DNA from: Pseudomonadales bacterium
GTDB taxonomy: Bacteria; Pseudomonadota; Gammaproteobacteria; Pseudomonadales; Pseudohongiellaceae
Direction of reading: 5' to 3'
DNA: 64,000 bases
Assembly (NCBI GenBank): GCA_024234325.1
Contig: JACKOJ010000009.1
Location: 1-64,000 of the forward strand
Shown: piece after piece, positions 1 through 7,076 of the stretch
How positions within the stretch are numbered: position 1 is the stretch's first letter
Layout of the letters: each line of letters opens with the position of its first letter
Translations under genes and position numbers: made by a program
The notes under the pieces: generated by a model
What the model saw: only the letters and a program-made list of their open reading frames with translations
Database searches by the model: none
Told to the model about the DNA's origin: nothing

Positions 1-4
1 CCGC

Positions 5-30
5 TGTACAATTCTTTACACACGTTTACA
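5..30 (+). promoter_or_regulatory. Operator-like array, three TTACA-type direct repeats (site A)
   Basis: Three hexamers lie in exact 10-bp register: TGTACA at 5-10, TTTACA at 15-20 and TTTACA at 25-30. The site is upstream of the c-type cytochrome gene at 155. Related pairs occur at 8377, 11096 and 12986. A period of about one helical turn fits a protein that binds tandem half-sites on one DNA face. The regulator is unknown and function is inferred. Confidence 0.5.
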
Positions 31-154
31 AAGCTTATATTGATCAAACGTTCCTGAAATCGGTAAATTGCGCGCGCTGTTACTGCTCCGCTTGTTTTCG
101 AGCTTGAGCGAATTGGGGCTGTGCTGTTTATCAATAATTTCGGGAGTTATGTAA

Positions 155-646
155 ATGTACGCAAAGTTTTTACGATTGCTGCCATTGCTCATAGTCATCG
201 GCATGATGTCATCCATGAGTTTTGCGCAGGACAAGGAAGAAGTGCTTGCGAAGGGAAAGTATCTGGTCACGGTTGGAGGCTGTAATGACTGTCATACAGC
301 TGCGTATCCGGAAAGCGGGGGAAAGGTTGCAGAGAGTGACTGGTTGAAAGGAAGCCCGATTGGATATCAAGGTCCCTGGGGAACATCCTATGCCGCCAAT
401 CTTCGGCTGGCTGCCTCAAGCATGACGGAAGAGCAGTTTATGGCAAGATCGCGTTCTGAACTGCTTCCACCAATGCCTTGGTTCAATTTGCGAGTGATGA
501 GTGACGCAGATCTTGTGGCCATTTATCAGTACATCAAAAGTCTTGGGAATCCTGGCCAAGCAGCGCCGACGTATGTTCCTCCTGGCGCCGTTCCGATAAC
601 ACCGTTCGTTGTGTTTGTCCCCCAGGAAGCGCCTTCTGGGCGGTAA
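155..646 (+). CDS. Exported c-type cytochrome, single heme
   Basis: A 163-residue protein with an N-terminal signal peptide (hydrophobic residues about 6-24, likely cleaved after SFAQ). A single heme-binding CNDCH motif lies at residues 43-47, and M107 in a PPMPW context is a plausible distal heme ligand. The fold would be a small class I cytochrome c carrying electrons in the periplasm. The start is the ATG at 155, with GGGAG eight bases upstream. The gene lies downstream of the triple TTACA array (5-30), the motif shared with the PHM-like and propeller genes further on, so it may belong to the same electron-transfer system. The physiological partner is unknown. Confidence 0.8.
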   Translation: MYAKFLRLLPLLIVIGMMSSMSFAQDKEEVLAKGKYLVTVGGCNDCHTAAYPESGGKVAESDWLKGSPIGYQGPWGTSYAANLRLAASSMTEEQFMARSRSELLPPMPWFNLRVMSDADLVAIYQYIKSLGNPGQAAPTYVPPGAVPITPFVVFVPQEAPSGR

Positions 647-785
647 TGAAATTCCGGTGCATCGCTACTACAGCCCGACATTGAACCGACATGTGTATAC
701 CGGCAGCGAGAGAGAGGCCTTGCTGTTTCTCACATCCGACAATTGGACATACGAAGGAATCGCTTTCTATGGGGAGAAGCCCTGA
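642..785 (+). pseudogene. DUF5648-like C-terminal remnant
   Basis: Reading from 642 in a frame different from the cytochrome gives 47 codons ending at TGA 783-785. The text resembles one DUF5648 repeat unit: a PVHRYYSP-type opening, HVYTGSERE, then NWTYEGIAFYG. This family normally occurs as the C-terminal surface module of larger exported proteins. No start codon with a ribosome site precedes it and no catalytic or signal region is attached. I read it as the tail of a lost gene abutting the cytochrome, or a fragment brought in by recombination. A frameshifted extension of the cytochrome is less likely, because that protein ends at a normal place for its family. Confidence 0.5.
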
Positions 786-791
786 ATAGCC

Positions 792-823
792 ACGCCCTGC
801 CGGGGTTGATTCCGGCAGGGCGT
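792..823. terminator. Bidirectional hairpin between convergent genes
   Basis: A perfect 12-bp stem (792-803 with 812-823, core CGCCCTGCCGG) has an 8-base loop. It lies between the DUF5648 remnant and the convergent MBL-fold gene. There is no long T tract on either side, so it is a stem-loop terminator candidate of uncertain efficiency. Confidence 0.45.
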
Positions 824-838
824 TGTCTCGGCTCTAGT

Positions 839-1717
839 TTATAACTCGCCACCGAGCCCCAGATAGACCCCAGGCAGGAATCGATCCGGGCTGCCGAATT
901 GTGCATCGTACTTTGCAGTAGGGTTGGCAGCCTCCACCTGGGCATAGCTCATTCCCCGTTCTACCATCGGCTTCACGATCGTCATCACATCCAGAATCAT
1001 GTCGCGAAAGACCATCACATCCTCGCGAGAGGAGGGGACTCCGTGGCCAGGCACAATAATGGTGTCGGGTCCCGACATGCCAATCGCAATAGCCAGCGCA
1101 TCCAGAGTTCCCTGCAGGGTTCCTCCGTTGGCTACGTCGATATAGGGATACCCTGTTGTGCGAAACACATCGCCGGCATGAAGCACATCGGAGCTGCTGA
1201 AGTAGATGAAGCTGTCTCCGTCGGTGTGGGCCGGGGGGACGGGCATGATCAGCAATTCTTCTCCGTTGAGGTGGATGGAGATATCGTCGGTGAAGGTCAG
1301 AATCGGCAGTGCGTCCTTGGGAGCGTTCTGCTGAAGGCGGACTCGTACCTTGTCTCTGGCGAGAATCACGATGCCCTGTTTGCCAAGGTTTTCATTGCCT
1401 CCGGTATGATCGGGATGTACATGCGTGTTGATCAGGAAGCGGATATCGCCGTCGTTCAGCGAGCGAATGGCGGCCAGAATCTTGTCGGTCAGTGGGGCGA
1501 ACTGGTCGTCAATCATGACCACGCCGTCTTCACCTATGGACAGGCCGATATTGCCGCCGGCACCTTCGAGGTAGTACATGCTGCCCCTGACGGGATGAGG
1601 AATGATCTGCACCTGGCTGTAGTCTGTCTGCGCCAGGGCACTGCTGCCTAGGGCCAGCAGAAGGGACGCGATGGCCGTGCGTGGAAACAAGGATCGGATG
1701 CGTGTGCTGTGGCGCAT
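839..1717 (-). CDS. Exported metallo-beta-lactamase-fold hydrolase
   Basis: A 292-residue MBL-superfamily protein with a signal peptide ending near SSALAQ (residue 30). The metal-binding motif HVHPDH is at 99-104, followed by H164 in PAHTDGD, D183 in HAGDVF and H225 in VPGHG, so the dinuclear zinc site looks complete. The family hydrolyses esters, lactones, beta-lactams and thioesters; the substrate here cannot be assigned and an antibiotic-resistance role is not implied. The start is the ATG whose complement is 1715-1717, preceded by AGGAGG on the minus strand. The gene is convergent with the cytochrome region and follows cstA on the same strand, but a strong terminator separates them. Confidence 0.85.
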   Translation of the reverse strand: MRHSTRIRSLFPRTAIASLLLALGSSALAQTDYSQVQIIPHPVRGSMYYLEGAGGNIGLSIGEDGVVMIDDQFAPLTDKILAAIRSLNDGDIRFLINTHVHPDHTGGNENLGKQGIVILARDKVRVRLQQNAPKDALPILTFTDDISIHLNGEELLIMPVPPAHTDGDSFIYFSSSDVLHAGDVFRTTGYPYIDVANGGTLQGTLDALAIAIGMSGPDTIIVPGHGVPSSREDVMVFRDMILDVMTIVKPMVERGMSYAQVEAANPTAKYDAQFGSPDRFLPGVYLGLGGEL

Positions 1718-1801
1718 GGGGCCTCCTGTAGGTCTCGATGATTGTTGTTGTATTGCGAGAACCTGCGACTATAAGAGGCTTGTCAGGTTTTTTCCAGCCC
1801 T

Positions 1802-1837
1802 ATAAAAAAGGCCCCGGCTCTTGCAAGCCGGGGCCTT
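1802..1837 (-). terminator. Rho-independent terminator of cstA
   Basis: A 12-bp stem (1808-1819 with 1826-1837, core GGCCCCGGC) has a 6-base loop. On the minus strand it is followed by a run of six T. It lies just beyond the cstA stop and insulates the downstream MBL-fold gene. Confidence 0.85.
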
Positions 1838-1857
1838 CTTGTTTGCGGCGTAGAAGA

Positions 1858-3561
1858 TCAGTTGGCGTCTTCTATTTCTTCGCCCTCTTCACCGGTAATC
1901 CCTTCCTTCTTCAGGTTGGAGATAACGGAGATGGCTTCAAGAATCACAAGAATGCTGGCGATCAGTACAGCAACGCTGAGCACTACCAGCAGCCACTGTT
2001 CGTTACGGTAGTAGCTGCCCATCTGGATCAGGCTGCCCCACACGGACATCAGCAGCACGAAAATCATGGGAGTCAGTGTGAACTTGGCCTGGCGCTTCAT
2101 CTTCATCAGGAAGATGGAGATCACCAGCAGAGTGAGACTGGCCAGAATCTGGTTCGTCGCACCGAACAGCGGCCATATGATGTTGCCGCCGTTGCCGGAG
2201 GAACCACCGGCACCGAATGCCAGCAGCAGACAGCTACCTACGGCGACGAAAGTGGCAGCAACGTTGTTCTTCAGGATGCTGATGTTGTAGATCGAGCCCC
2301 ACTCCTGAATGATGTAGCGCTGCAGACGCACACCGGCGTCCATGGTCGTGCCAGCAAACAGAACAACCATGGTGGCGAGCAGGGTCATGGCAAACAGGTT
2401 GGGCAGACCCCAGCCTTCAGTCAGCAGGTTGCCGCCGCCAGTGATGAAGGCAGAGGCGCCACCGCTACCGAATGCGCTGTACAGCGTGTGCCAGGCCTCG
2501 GGGCTTGCGGCATACAGAGCACCACACACGGCCACGATGGTGATCAGCGCCAGAGAGCCTTCGCCCAATGCGCCGAGGTAGCCAACGAAGCGGGCATCAG
2601 GCTCTTTGTCCAGTTGCTTGGAGCTGGTGCCGGAAGACACGATGCCGTGGAAGCCGGAGAGCGCACCGCAGGCAATGGTGATGAACAGCAGCGGGAACAT
2701 GCTGGGAGTTCCGGGGGCCTTCTGATCATTGAAGGCAGGGGCTGTAATGTCCGGCAGAGCCAGGAACACAGAGCCGTACAGCAGGATCAGACCCACGACC
2801 AGTTGCGCGCCGTTGATGTAGTCACGCGGTTGCAGCAGTACCCATACCGGCAGCATGGAAGCAATGGCGGCGTAGGTGAACAGAATCAGGATCCAGGCTG
2901 CGTTCTCGTTCATACCGAGGAAGTCTTCCGGCAGCGCCAGAGGCATTTCACTGCCGACATAGATCGTGAAGTACAGGATGCTCACCCCGACGACGGAGAT
3001 CAGCAGCAGGTTGGCCTTCTTGCGAATCAGGAAACCGATTGCAACTGCCACGGGAATGGCTGCCCATGCTGGGAACACGGAAGTCGGGATATCGACCATT
3101 TCGCCTGCGATGATGGTGCCGAATACGGCGTTGACCATCAGCAGAAGCAGGAAGATAACGATCATGAACAGCGAACGGGTACGCTTGCCGATCACGGACT
3201 CGGAGAGTGCGCCGATGGACTTGGCGCCGTGACGGCTGGATGCCCACAGGGCGCCCATGTCATGTACCCCGGCGAAGAACACGGAGCCCAGGGTTACCCA
3301 CAGAACGGCGGGAACCCAACCCCAGTACACCGCAATTGCGGGTCCTACGATCGGTGCAGCCCCTGCAACGGAGGTGAAGTGAGCCCCCCACAGCACGAAC
3401 TTGTTGGTTGGGACATAGTCCACGCCATCATTTACTTGATGCGCAGGCGTGACAAAATTGGGATCCAGTTTGTAAATCTTCTGCGCGATAAAGCGCGAGT
3501 AGACGAACCAACCAAATGAGAAGCCGGCAAGACCTAGAAGGACTATCAATACCGAGGACAT
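1858..3561 (-). CDS. cstA: CstA-family peptide/pyruvate transporter
   Basis: A 567-residue polytopic inner-membrane protein of the carbon starvation CstA family (Pfam CstA plus its C-terminal domain). These are proton- or ion-coupled importers of peptides or pyruvate. Visible family features are the early stretch DGVDYVPTNK, then WGAHFTSVAGAAPIVGPA, and many hydrophobic segments along the chain. It is shorter than the roughly 700-residue E. coli CstA and BtsT. The C-terminus is acidic. The start follows GGAGAG on the minus strand. A TTGTCT-N18-TATGAT promoter sits upstream and a strong terminator follows, so it is probably monocistronic. The substrate is not determinable. Confidence 0.88.
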   Translation of the reverse strand: MSSVLIVLLGLAGFSFGWFVYSRFIAQKIYKLDPNFVTPAHQVNDGVDYVPTNKFVLWGAHFTSVAGAAPIVGPAIAVYWGWVPAVLWVTLGSVFFAGVHDMGALWASSRHGAKSIGALSESVIGKRTRSLFMIVIFLLLLMVNAVFGTIIAGEMVDIPTSVFPAWAAIPVAVAIGFLIRKKANLLLISVVGVSILYFTIYVGSEMPLALPEDFLGMNENAAWILILFTYAAIASMLPVWVLLQPRDYINGAQLVVGLILLYGSVFLALPDITAPAFNDQKAPGTPSMFPLLFITIACGALSGFHGIVSSGTSSKQLDKEPDARFVGYLGALGEGSLALITIVAVCGALYAASPEAWHTLYSAFGSGGASAFITGGGNLLTEGWGLPNLFAMTLLATMVVLFAGTTMDAGVRLQRYIIQEWGSIYNISILKNNVAATFVAVGSCLLLAFGAGGSSGNGGNIIWPLFGATNQILASLTLLVISIFLMKMKRQAKFTLTPMIFVLLMSVWGSLIQMGSYYRNEQWLLVVLSVAVLIASILVILEAISVISNLKKEGITGEEGEEIEDAN

Positions 3562-3603
3562 AAAGTGCTCTCCACAGGTTTCTTATTGTAAAAAAGAGGA
3601 CGC

Positions 3604-3633
3604 ATCATACCAAGTTAGAGTCGTGGGAGACAA
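3604..3633 (-). promoter_or_regulatory. Sigma70-type promoter of cstA
   Basis: On the minus strand, TTGTCT (complement of 3628-3633), an 18-bp spacer and TATGAT (complement of 3604-3609) precede cstA. Transcription would start near 3597, giving a short leader. Confidence 0.6.
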
Positions 3634-3723
3634 TAATTAAACCAGCCTGGAAACGCTGTAACTGAGGAAATACGGGCAGTTGAGCCAATTTGTAACACAT
3701 TGGGCATGGCGATCCGGGTGGTT

Positions 3724-3753
3724 TTGATAAAAAGCCCCGGGCGGGCATATAAT
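3724..3753 (+). promoter_or_regulatory. Sigma70-type promoter
   Basis: TTGATA (3724-3729), an 18-bp spacer and TATAAT (3748-3753) precede the membrane protein gene at 3793. A start point near 3760 supports the later ATG over an upstream in-frame ATG at 3700. Confidence 0.6.
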
Positions 3754-3792
3754 TCCGGCACTTTCGTCTGGCGGATACGCCCCTCTCTGGAA

Positions 3793-4476
3793 ATGACCAT
3801 GGCCAAACCTGCATTGAGAGTGCATCTCAGCCCCCACGATCTGATTAAGTGGCTTGTCATTGCCAGTGGGGCGATGCTGGCCGTGCACAGCCTTCTGACG
3901 ATCGTGCACTACAGCATCGTCGAGTTACCCTGGCTTCTGCGGGAACTGTTTGATGTGGATGAAGAGGAGAGCATTCCTACCTGGTTTTCTTCCAGTCTGT
4001 TGCTGCTGACCTCTGTCGTGCTGTTCGTAATTGCTTCTCTCACGCGGCAGATAAAGGATGCCAATACGAAGTACTGGACCGGGCTTGCACTGGGTTTTGG
4101 CTTCATGTCTGTGGACGAGATTGCCGGATTTCACGAAACACTCAATACGGTCACCGATTTCTCCTGGGCACTGCCGGGGATAGTGGTCGTGGTGATAGTG
4201 GGGGTTGCGTACCTGAAGTTTCTAACGTCGCTGCCACCGGCAATTGCCATTCGCTTCATGATGTCGGGGGGCATTTTCGTGGGAGGAGCTGTGGGCGTAG
4301 AGCTGGCGACCGAACCCTACCTGTATAATGATGCATTGGATACCATGGCCTACAATCTGTGGACACCGGTAGAAGAGGGCATGGAAATGGGGGGCGTCAT
4401 CATGTTCCTCTCCGCGCTGTTCGACTATCTTTCCTCGCGTTTCAAAATGGAGTGGGAGTTTGTTCCCAGGCGCTGA
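3793..4476 (+). CDS. Polytopic membrane protein of unknown function
   Basis: I do not recognise this 227-residue protein. It is an integral membrane protein with about six hydrophobic segments. Two conserved-looking polar motifs are embedded in them: SVDEIAGFHE, and VEEGMEMGG near the C-terminus. The pattern of Asp, Glu and His within membrane segments could form a metal or proton site, but that is inference. A TTGATA/TATAAT promoter ends at 3753, so the start is taken at 3793 (a second ATG lies two codons later) rather than at 3700, which would precede the transcript. It is divergent from cstA. Confidence 0.7.
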   Translation: MTMAKPALRVHLSPHDLIKWLVIASGAMLAVHSLLTIVHYSIVELPWLLRELFDVDEEESIPTWFSSSLLLLTSVVLFVIASLTRQIKDANTKYWTGLALGFGFMSVDEIAGFHETLNTVTDFSWALPGIVVVVIVGVAYLKFLTSLPPAIAIRFMMSGGIFVGGAVGVELATEPYLYNDALDTMAYNLWTPVEEGMEMGGVIMFLSALFDYLSSRFKMEWEFVPRR

Positions 4477-4681
4477 GGTCCACACTGTCATCCAGGCGAG
4501 CAGTTTTTGAGATGAATGGGTGAGAAGAGGACTGGCAGCAGAGGAGTTCTGTGATATTTTTGCAATGGCTGACGCGCCGGTCTCTGGAGAGGTGGCCGCG
4601 TTCTGGCCAGGTGCCATGCTCAAGCCGTGGCATGCGCCAACTGCACGATAACAACAAGATCAACCTGTAAGGGGGAAGGGC

Positions 4682-5242
4682 GTGCTCAATCAACTGCTAT
4701 TCGATTTTGCGCAATGGGTCGACTCATTCGAGTTAAGTACCCGTCTGCACGAATCCTACTATATGTACAACTGGGTGGAGTCCACTCATGTCCTGGCGCT
4801 CATGGTGTCGCTCGGCATGCTCTTTGTCATTGACCTGAGAATGCTGGGGTGGGCGCTGTCCGGTGTCCCGGCCTCCCGAATTGCCGCTCGTCTTAATCTG
4901 CCCATGATGATCGGTTTCACCATCATGATTGTCACAGGTCTGCTGCTCTTCTTTGCCGTCCCTGTGCGAACTACGCAGAGCATCTGGTTCCGCATCAAAT
5001 TTCTGCTGCTGATTGCAGCGGCCGTCAACGCGTGGCTGTTTCACAAGCGAATGAACGAGTCTGTTTCCTCATGGGATCGGGAACCGGTTGCACCCAAGCG
5101 TTTGCGACTGGGTGCAGGGCTGTCTCTTGGGCTGTGGGCCGGCATTGTGACCACAGGGCGACTGATTGCATACGACTGGTATGACTGCTACCGCGTTCAC
5201 TCCGACCTGATCGCCTGGGCGGCGGGATGCATGGTCGAGTGA
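4682..5242 (+). CDS. DUF6644-like membrane protein (paralogue 1)
   Basis: A 186-residue protein with about four transmembrane segments. It starts with GTG after a strong AAGGGGGAAGGG ribosome site. The stretch ESTHVLALMVSLGMLFVIDL resembles the QSLHLLSLALLGGTVLLTDL stretch of the next gene, so the two are tandem paralogues. Proteins of this type (I recall DUF6644) have conserved membrane histidines and may bind b-type heme, but no function is established. H in ESTHV and the HKR motif after the third segment are candidate ligands. The set of three small membrane genes (4682, 5273, 5777) with short gaps looks like one operon. Confidence 0.7.
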   Translation: MLNQLLFDFAQWVDSFELSTRLHESYYMYNWVESTHVLALMVSLGMLFVIDLRMLGWALSGVPASRIAARLNLPMMIGFTIMIVTGLLLFFAVPVRTTQSIWFRIKFLLLIAAAVNAWLFHKRMNESVSSWDREPVAPKRLRLGAGLSLGLWAGIVTTGRLIAYDWYDCYRVHSDLIAWAAGCMVE

Positions 5243-5272
5243 GTCTGGTGACACGGAATTAAGGAGAGCACT

Positions 5273-5749
5273 GTGGACTTATTACCGTTTTTCGAGTGGG
5301 CCGAGACCTCCATGCTGGGGGGCATTGGCAAAACCTATGGTGGTGTGTATGCCATCGGACAGTCTCTGCACCTGTTGTCGCTGGCATTGCTGGGCGGTAC
5401 GGTGCTGCTGACAGATCTGCGATTGATGAATCTGTTGCTTCGCGACGTGCCGTCCGAAGTGGTCGCCGACAATGCGCACAAGTGGTTCAAGGTGGCTCTC
5501 ACGGTTGTTATCTGCACGGGGATATTCATGGCCGCAGCGGTGGCAACCCGTATGTACTACAACCCGTTCTACTGGGCAAAAATGTCGGCGCTGCTCGCGG
5601 GCATTGTGTTTGTCTTTGCCATCAAGCGTCCCTTGCTGAAAAGGCCGCACGACAGTATTCATCCAGTGGTGCTCAAGTCCATGGCGTTGGCATCCATAAT
5701 TATCTGGTTCTCTGTTGCTGCAACAGGACGCTGGATCGGATTCTCCTGA
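5273..5749 (+). CDS. DUF6644-like membrane protein (paralogue 2)
   Basis: A 158-residue membrane protein, shorter than its upstream paralogue. It has about four hydrophobic segments, a histidine in QSLHLLSLA matching the one in paralogue 1, and a C-terminal TGRWIGF resembling the TGRLIAYDW of paralogue 1. GTG start with AAGGAG at 5261-5266. Thirty bases separate it from the upstream gene. Two related subunits side by side could form a heterodimeric membrane complex. Function is unknown; a heme-binding electron-transfer role is speculation from the histidines and the cytochrome-rich neighbourhood. Confidence 0.7.
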   Translation: MDLLPFFEWAETSMLGGIGKTYGGVYAIGQSLHLLSLALLGGTVLLTDLRLMNLLLRDVPSEVVADNAHKWFKVALTVVICTGIFMAAAVATRMYYNPFYWAKMSALLAGIVFVFAIKRPLLKRPHDSIHPVVLKSMALASIIIWFSVAATGRWIGFS

Positions 5750-5776
5750 GTTAAAACCCGGTAGGGAGGGGCAGGA

Positions 5777-5923
5777 ATGCAGGACTCTGACAACAAGAAA
5801 AAAATGGATGGTCGTGAAAAAGTGACACTGGCCGTGTCGCTGGCCGTTGTGTTGACCGCAGTCATCTACTGGAGTATTCAGGTCAGCGGCGTGATGGAAA
5901 TGCTTGAAATGGCCTACGGCTGA
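5777..5923 (+). CDS. Small single-pass membrane protein (48 residues)
   Basis: A short gene: ATG at 5777 after GGGAGGGGCAGGA, stop TGA 5921-5923. The peptide has a charged, lysine-rich N-terminus, one hydrophobic segment (about residues 16-33) and an acidic, methionine-rich tail. It begins 27 bases after the second DUF6644-like gene and is probably co-transcribed with the pair, so it could be a small accessory subunit of that complex. Coding status rests on the ribosome site, the clean membrane segment and the operon position. Confidence 0.6.
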   Translation: MQDSDNKKKMDGREKVTLAVSLAVVLTAVIYWSIQVSGVMEMLEMAYG

Positions 5924-5925
5924 AC

Positions 5926-6351
5926 TTACTGCATGGGCGAAAAATCGGTCGCGCTCATGAACTTGCGAACGACGCCCTGCAGAATGGGGCCGTTGGCATT
6001 TGATTCTTCATTTACCCTTTGCCACTCCGGATCCTGCGAGAAGGCCTGCCAGGATCGCATGGCGGCTTCCTGGCTCTCGTGCTCCAGAATATAAACCAGT
6101 GTATTGGAGGATTCCGCTTCATCCGTCGGAATCCAGTAGCCGACACTGACCATGCCATGCTTCTCGAAAATCCGCAGCGTATGATCCCGGAAACGTGCGA
6201 GCAGCTTGTCCAGATTGCCCGGCGTCGCCGTGTAGGTGCGCAACTCATAGACTTTGCCGGAGCCCTGCGCATAGGCGGGGTTTACGCTCAGTGCACCGGC
6301 AAGCCCAAGGGCGGCGACAAGAAACAGCAGGGTTTGATTCAGCTTTTTCAT
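5926..6351 (-). CDS. Exported NIPSNAP-family protein
   Basis: A 141-residue protein with a signal peptide (MKKLNQ start, hydrophobic core, NPAYAQ end). A NIPSNAP-type ferredoxin-like domain follows: VYELRTYTATPGNLDKLLARF, then a VGYW strand, LVYILEHES and SWQAFSQDPEW. NIPSNAP domains are dimeric alpha-beta barrels; bacterial members are mostly uncharacterised. I chose the internal ATG at 6349-6351 because it begins a good signal peptide. A longer reading from 6393 would overlap the upstream gene and add a polar N-terminus. The gene is convergent with the small membrane gene (2 bases apart) and follows the YajG-like gene on the same strand. Confidence 0.8.
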   Translation of the reverse strand: MKKLNQTLLFLVAALGLAGALSVNPAYAQGSGKVYELRTYTATPGNLDKLLARFRDHTLRIFEKHGMVSVGYWIPTDEAESSNTLVYILEHESQEAAMRSWQAFSQDPEWQRVNEESNANGPILQGVVRKFMSATDFSPMQ

Positions 6352-6379
6352 GATTGTTCCGCCCTTGCAGTCAGTGATT

Positions 6380-6910
6380 TCAAAGCACTTCATTCAGGAA
6401 ATAGTCGTCCAGAATCAGAGAGTTGACCAGTTTGTCGAGAGCATTCCGAGTGGCTTCGGCAACATCGGCGCCTGTCGCCCGCCCAAAGATGACCGTGTCG
6501 TATGCTGCTCGTGAGCCTGCTCGCAGGGTCACGTGGGTGCGAATGGTCACTTCCTGGTTTCCGTCTTTCTCGGCAACGGACACTTCAACCACTTCTCCTT
6601 CGAGAGTCAGGTTCTGCCCATCTTCCACGAGGGTCGCACCACCGGCTACCAGAGACTGCACCAGGGCGTCATTGACGATATCCACGACAGATTTCTCGGC
6701 AGTGGCATCGCCAATCTGATTGGCCGCAGCACCGCTGCGTTTGTCCGTAAAGGCAGATACTTTCAGGGGGCCTTTGGAGGTTTTGCTGAAATCGACCTGA
6801 GGCTTTTGGGTGTATTTGTAATTTACCTGCACATCGTCTGCGTGAGCAAAACCGGTCAGAGCCAGTGCGCAGGTCAGAGGAAGGGCGGCAATGAGACGAC
6901 GAAAAGACAT
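6380..6910 (-). CDS. Exported YajG-like protein
   Basis: A 176-residue protein with a signal peptide (MSFRRLIAALP to TGFAHA). It lacks a clear lipobox cysteine, so it is probably soluble in the periplasm. The body has alternating strands and a helix ending in SLVAGGATLVEDG, resembling the YajG/lipoprotein fold. That assignment is tentative. The start is the ATG at 6908-6910 with GGAG on the minus strand; an in-frame ATG at 6997 would add a non-hydrophobic leader. It precedes the NIPSNAP gene by 28 bases and likely shares its transcript. Function is unknown. Confidence 0.65.
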   Translation of the reverse strand: MSFRRLIAALPLTCALALTGFAHADDVQVNYKYTQKPQVDFSKTSKGPLKVSAFTDKRSGAAANQIGDATAEKSVVDIVNDALVQSLVAGGATLVEDGQNLTLEGEVVEVSVAEKDGNQEVTIRTHVTLRAGSRAAYDTVIFGRATGADVAEATRNALDKLVNSLILDDYFLNEVL

Positions 6911-7011
6911 AGTCACTCCAGTATTGTGTTTGTGAATCTCAAGCGTAGTGTGCTGCGTTGCAGATGAACGCAAACTTAATTTAATTGAGTCCGGCATTCA
7001 ACCGGCAAATA

Positions 7012-7050
7012 AAAAAGCCACCGCCAGTAGGAACCATGCGGTGGCTTTTT
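7012..7050 (-). terminator. Bidirectional rho-independent terminator
   Basis: A perfect stem (7012-7024 with 7038-7050, core AAAAAGCCACCGC) is flanked by A and T runs. It lies after the stop of the propeller gene 7077-8261 and separates it from the YajG-like gene downstream. Confidence 0.8.
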
Positions 7051-7076
7051 CTTGAGTCGTTTAGACGACTGCTGGC

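Noticed and set aside
839..1717. A beta-lactamase resistance gene
   Set aside because: The MBL fold is broad and no resistance-specific features are visible.
1738..3519. Long plus-strand open frame of 593 codons across cstA
   Set aside because: It is antisense to the membrane-rich CstA reading, has biased low-complexity composition rich in Gln, His and Gly, and no recognisable domain or ribosome site.
3561..3700. Single TTACA or TGTAA words upstream of cstA and the membrane gene
   Set aside because: No second copy in 10-bp register, so not counted as sites.
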